NCBI GenBank assembly: GCA_030038475.1
Contig: JASHOU010000035.1
Coordinates: forward strand, 1-63,007
DNA length: 63,007 nt
Reading direction: 5' to 3'
Source of the DNA: Terriglobales bacterium
Lineage (GTDB): Bacteria > Acidobacteriota > Terriglobia > Terriglobales > Acidobacteriaceae
In this document: positions 62,410-63,007 of the stretch, piece by piece
Numbering within the stretch: position 1 is the first letter of the stretch
How the letters are laid out: every line of letters starts with the position of its first letter
The notes under the pieces: generated by a model
What the model saw: the letters and a program-made list of their open reading frames with translations, nothing else
Databases searched by the model: none
What the model was told of the DNA's origin: nothing
Translations under genes and position numbers: made by a program

Positions 62410-62958
62410 TTACTTCGGAGGGTTTGTCCCAGGCGCGCTGCGATAATGTCCCCGCACATAGGTTCCATCCTTGCGATAGTATCCGTTGACATGAACAGTC
62501 TTGGGCACGCCATTTGCGTTAAGGTCTCCGTAACACGAACCGTTTTCCGCACATGCACCCGTCCCGGAAGTGGTTGGCACTGGTGCGGTCGGCTTGGTCG
62601 GAACTGAATTGACTTCCTCTGCGCTGAGTTTTGAACGGTCGCAAGAGTACAGCCCTAATTTGCAAGCGTTGAGATTCCGCTGGTGGTCGGCTTCGGCCAC
62701 AACCGCAAGCTCGGAAGGGGTCAGCTGTGACCGGTCGCAAGAGTACAGCCCGAATTTACAGGCATTGAGGTTTCGCTGGTGGTCAGCTTCCGCCACAACC
62801 GCAAGCTCGGCAGATGTGAGCTGTGATCGGTCGCAAGAATACAGCCCGAATCTGCAGGCATCGAAGTTGGACCGCTGCGCCCCAGCTAACTGAACAATTA
62901 AAAGAAAACCTGCAAAACAACTGGCTACGAAGCTTCGACAGCAAATCGATTTCTTCAT
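62410..62958 (-). CDS. Secreted protein with three 32-residue repeats
   Basis: A 182-residue exported protein with signal peptide MKKSICCRSFVASCFAGFLL and on, cut near AGAQ. The first part holds three tandem 32-residue units, each centred on the core ACxxGLYSCDRSxL and linked by ELAVVAEADHQRN, so each unit has two Cys. A Pro/Thr-rich linker follows, then a C-terminal ACAENGSCYGDLNANG and NGYYRKDGTYVRGHYRS, a motif shared by small bacterial secreted proteins. The downstream PIN-like gene starts 18 bases later, suggesting an operon. Disulfides between units are probable. Function unknown. Confidence 0.7.
   Translation of the reverse strand: MKKSICCRSFVASCFAGFLLIVQLAGAQRSNFDACRFGLYSCDRSQLTSAELAVVAEADHQRNLNACKFGLYSCDRSQLTPSELAVVAEADHQRNLNACKLGLYSCDRSKLSAEEVNSVPTKPTAPVPTTSGTGACAENGSCYGDLNANGVPKTVHVNGYYRKDGTYVRGHYRSAPGTNPPK
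62636..62866 (-). repeat. 96-base tandem repeats in the secreted protein gene
   Basis: The word CGGTCGCAAGAGTACAGCCC (plus strand) starts at 62636 and 62732, and a near-copy at 62828, a period of exactly 96 bases (32 codons). The copies differ mostly at single bases that are silent or conservative, so the repeats are under protein-level selection. Confidence 0.85.
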
Positions 62959-63007
62959 AATGTGTGCCCTCAAAAAAAGCTGTTCGGCGTCGCCTAATTA
63001 TCTTTTA

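Noticed and set aside
62636-62866. Regular 96-base repeats as a CRISPR array
   Set aside because: The repeats are contiguous, in frame, and have no spacers of variable sequence.

Overview
The window looks like chromosomal DNA of a Gram-negative Acidobacteriota, most likely a Terriglobia (Koribacter/Acidobacteriaceae-like) organism. This is inferred from the mix of genes rather than from any database search: a lipid A and inner-core LPS pathway that uses LpxI, a hopanoid radical-SAM gene (hpnH), a G1-type glutamic peptidase, many exported amidohydrolases and beta-rich proteins, TMTC-like TPR glycosyltransferases, and numerous quasi-repetitive intergenic hairpins. By eye the DNA is moderately GC-rich. 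No rRNA, tRNA, transposase, phage structural gene or CRISPR array was found.

Layout. Positions 1-1324 hold a two-gene minus-strand module, an AAA ATPase followed by a TOPRIM-like gene cut by the window edge, which resembles known defence-type ATPase/nuclease pairs. From 1.8 to 8.6 kb come a PiT phosphate transporter, a Pal-like lipoprotein with an Ig-like insert, small conserved proteins (DUF971, GNAT, PilZ) and an exported amidohydrolase. From 8.8 to 13.7 kb is a lipid A cluster (fabZ, lpxA, lpxI, a Gfo/Idh/MocA oxidoreductase resembling gnnA) interrupted by a minus-strand DUF2089/SHOCT-like regulatory pair. From 13.8 to 30.9 kb are envelope proteins (Spy-like, TonB-like, M48 protease, DsbA-like), acpP-fabF, a tandem amidohydrolase pair, dtd, an M20 peptidase, tatA, maf, and hpnH with a coupled small partner.

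From 31 to 43 kb are a TPR glycosyltransferase-like membrane protein, a G1 peptidase, exported beta proteins, bifunctional rel, a TIGR01777 epimerase, a galactose-oxidase-like propeller protein and an RDD protein. From 43.4 to 49 kb lie lptD, larE, a DsbA-like lipoprotein and a PpiC/SurA-like isomerase: three of these four act in outer-membrane assembly. gatB follows. From 51.5 to 57.2 kb is a tight LPS inner-core operon: waaA (KDO transferase), lpxK, split hldE (kinase and nucleotidyltransferase genes), a waaC-like heptosyltransferase and an isoprenylcysteine-methyltransferase-like membrane protein, then a DUF3108 protein.

After a TPR protein and a 474-base non-coding stretch, the right edge (60.3-63 kb) carries a second accessory-looking pair: a secreted protein with three 32-residue repeats and, 18 bases downstream, a membrane-anchored protein with a winged-helix-like region and a PIN-like nuclease region. 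With the left-edge ATPase/TOPRIM module, this is the least-explained part of the window.

The window therefore carries much of the late lipid A and inner-core pathway in three blocks (9-14 kb, 43-49 kb, 51-57 kb), plus the machinery that moves LPS to the surface. lpxC, lpxD, lpxB and the rest of lpt are not here.
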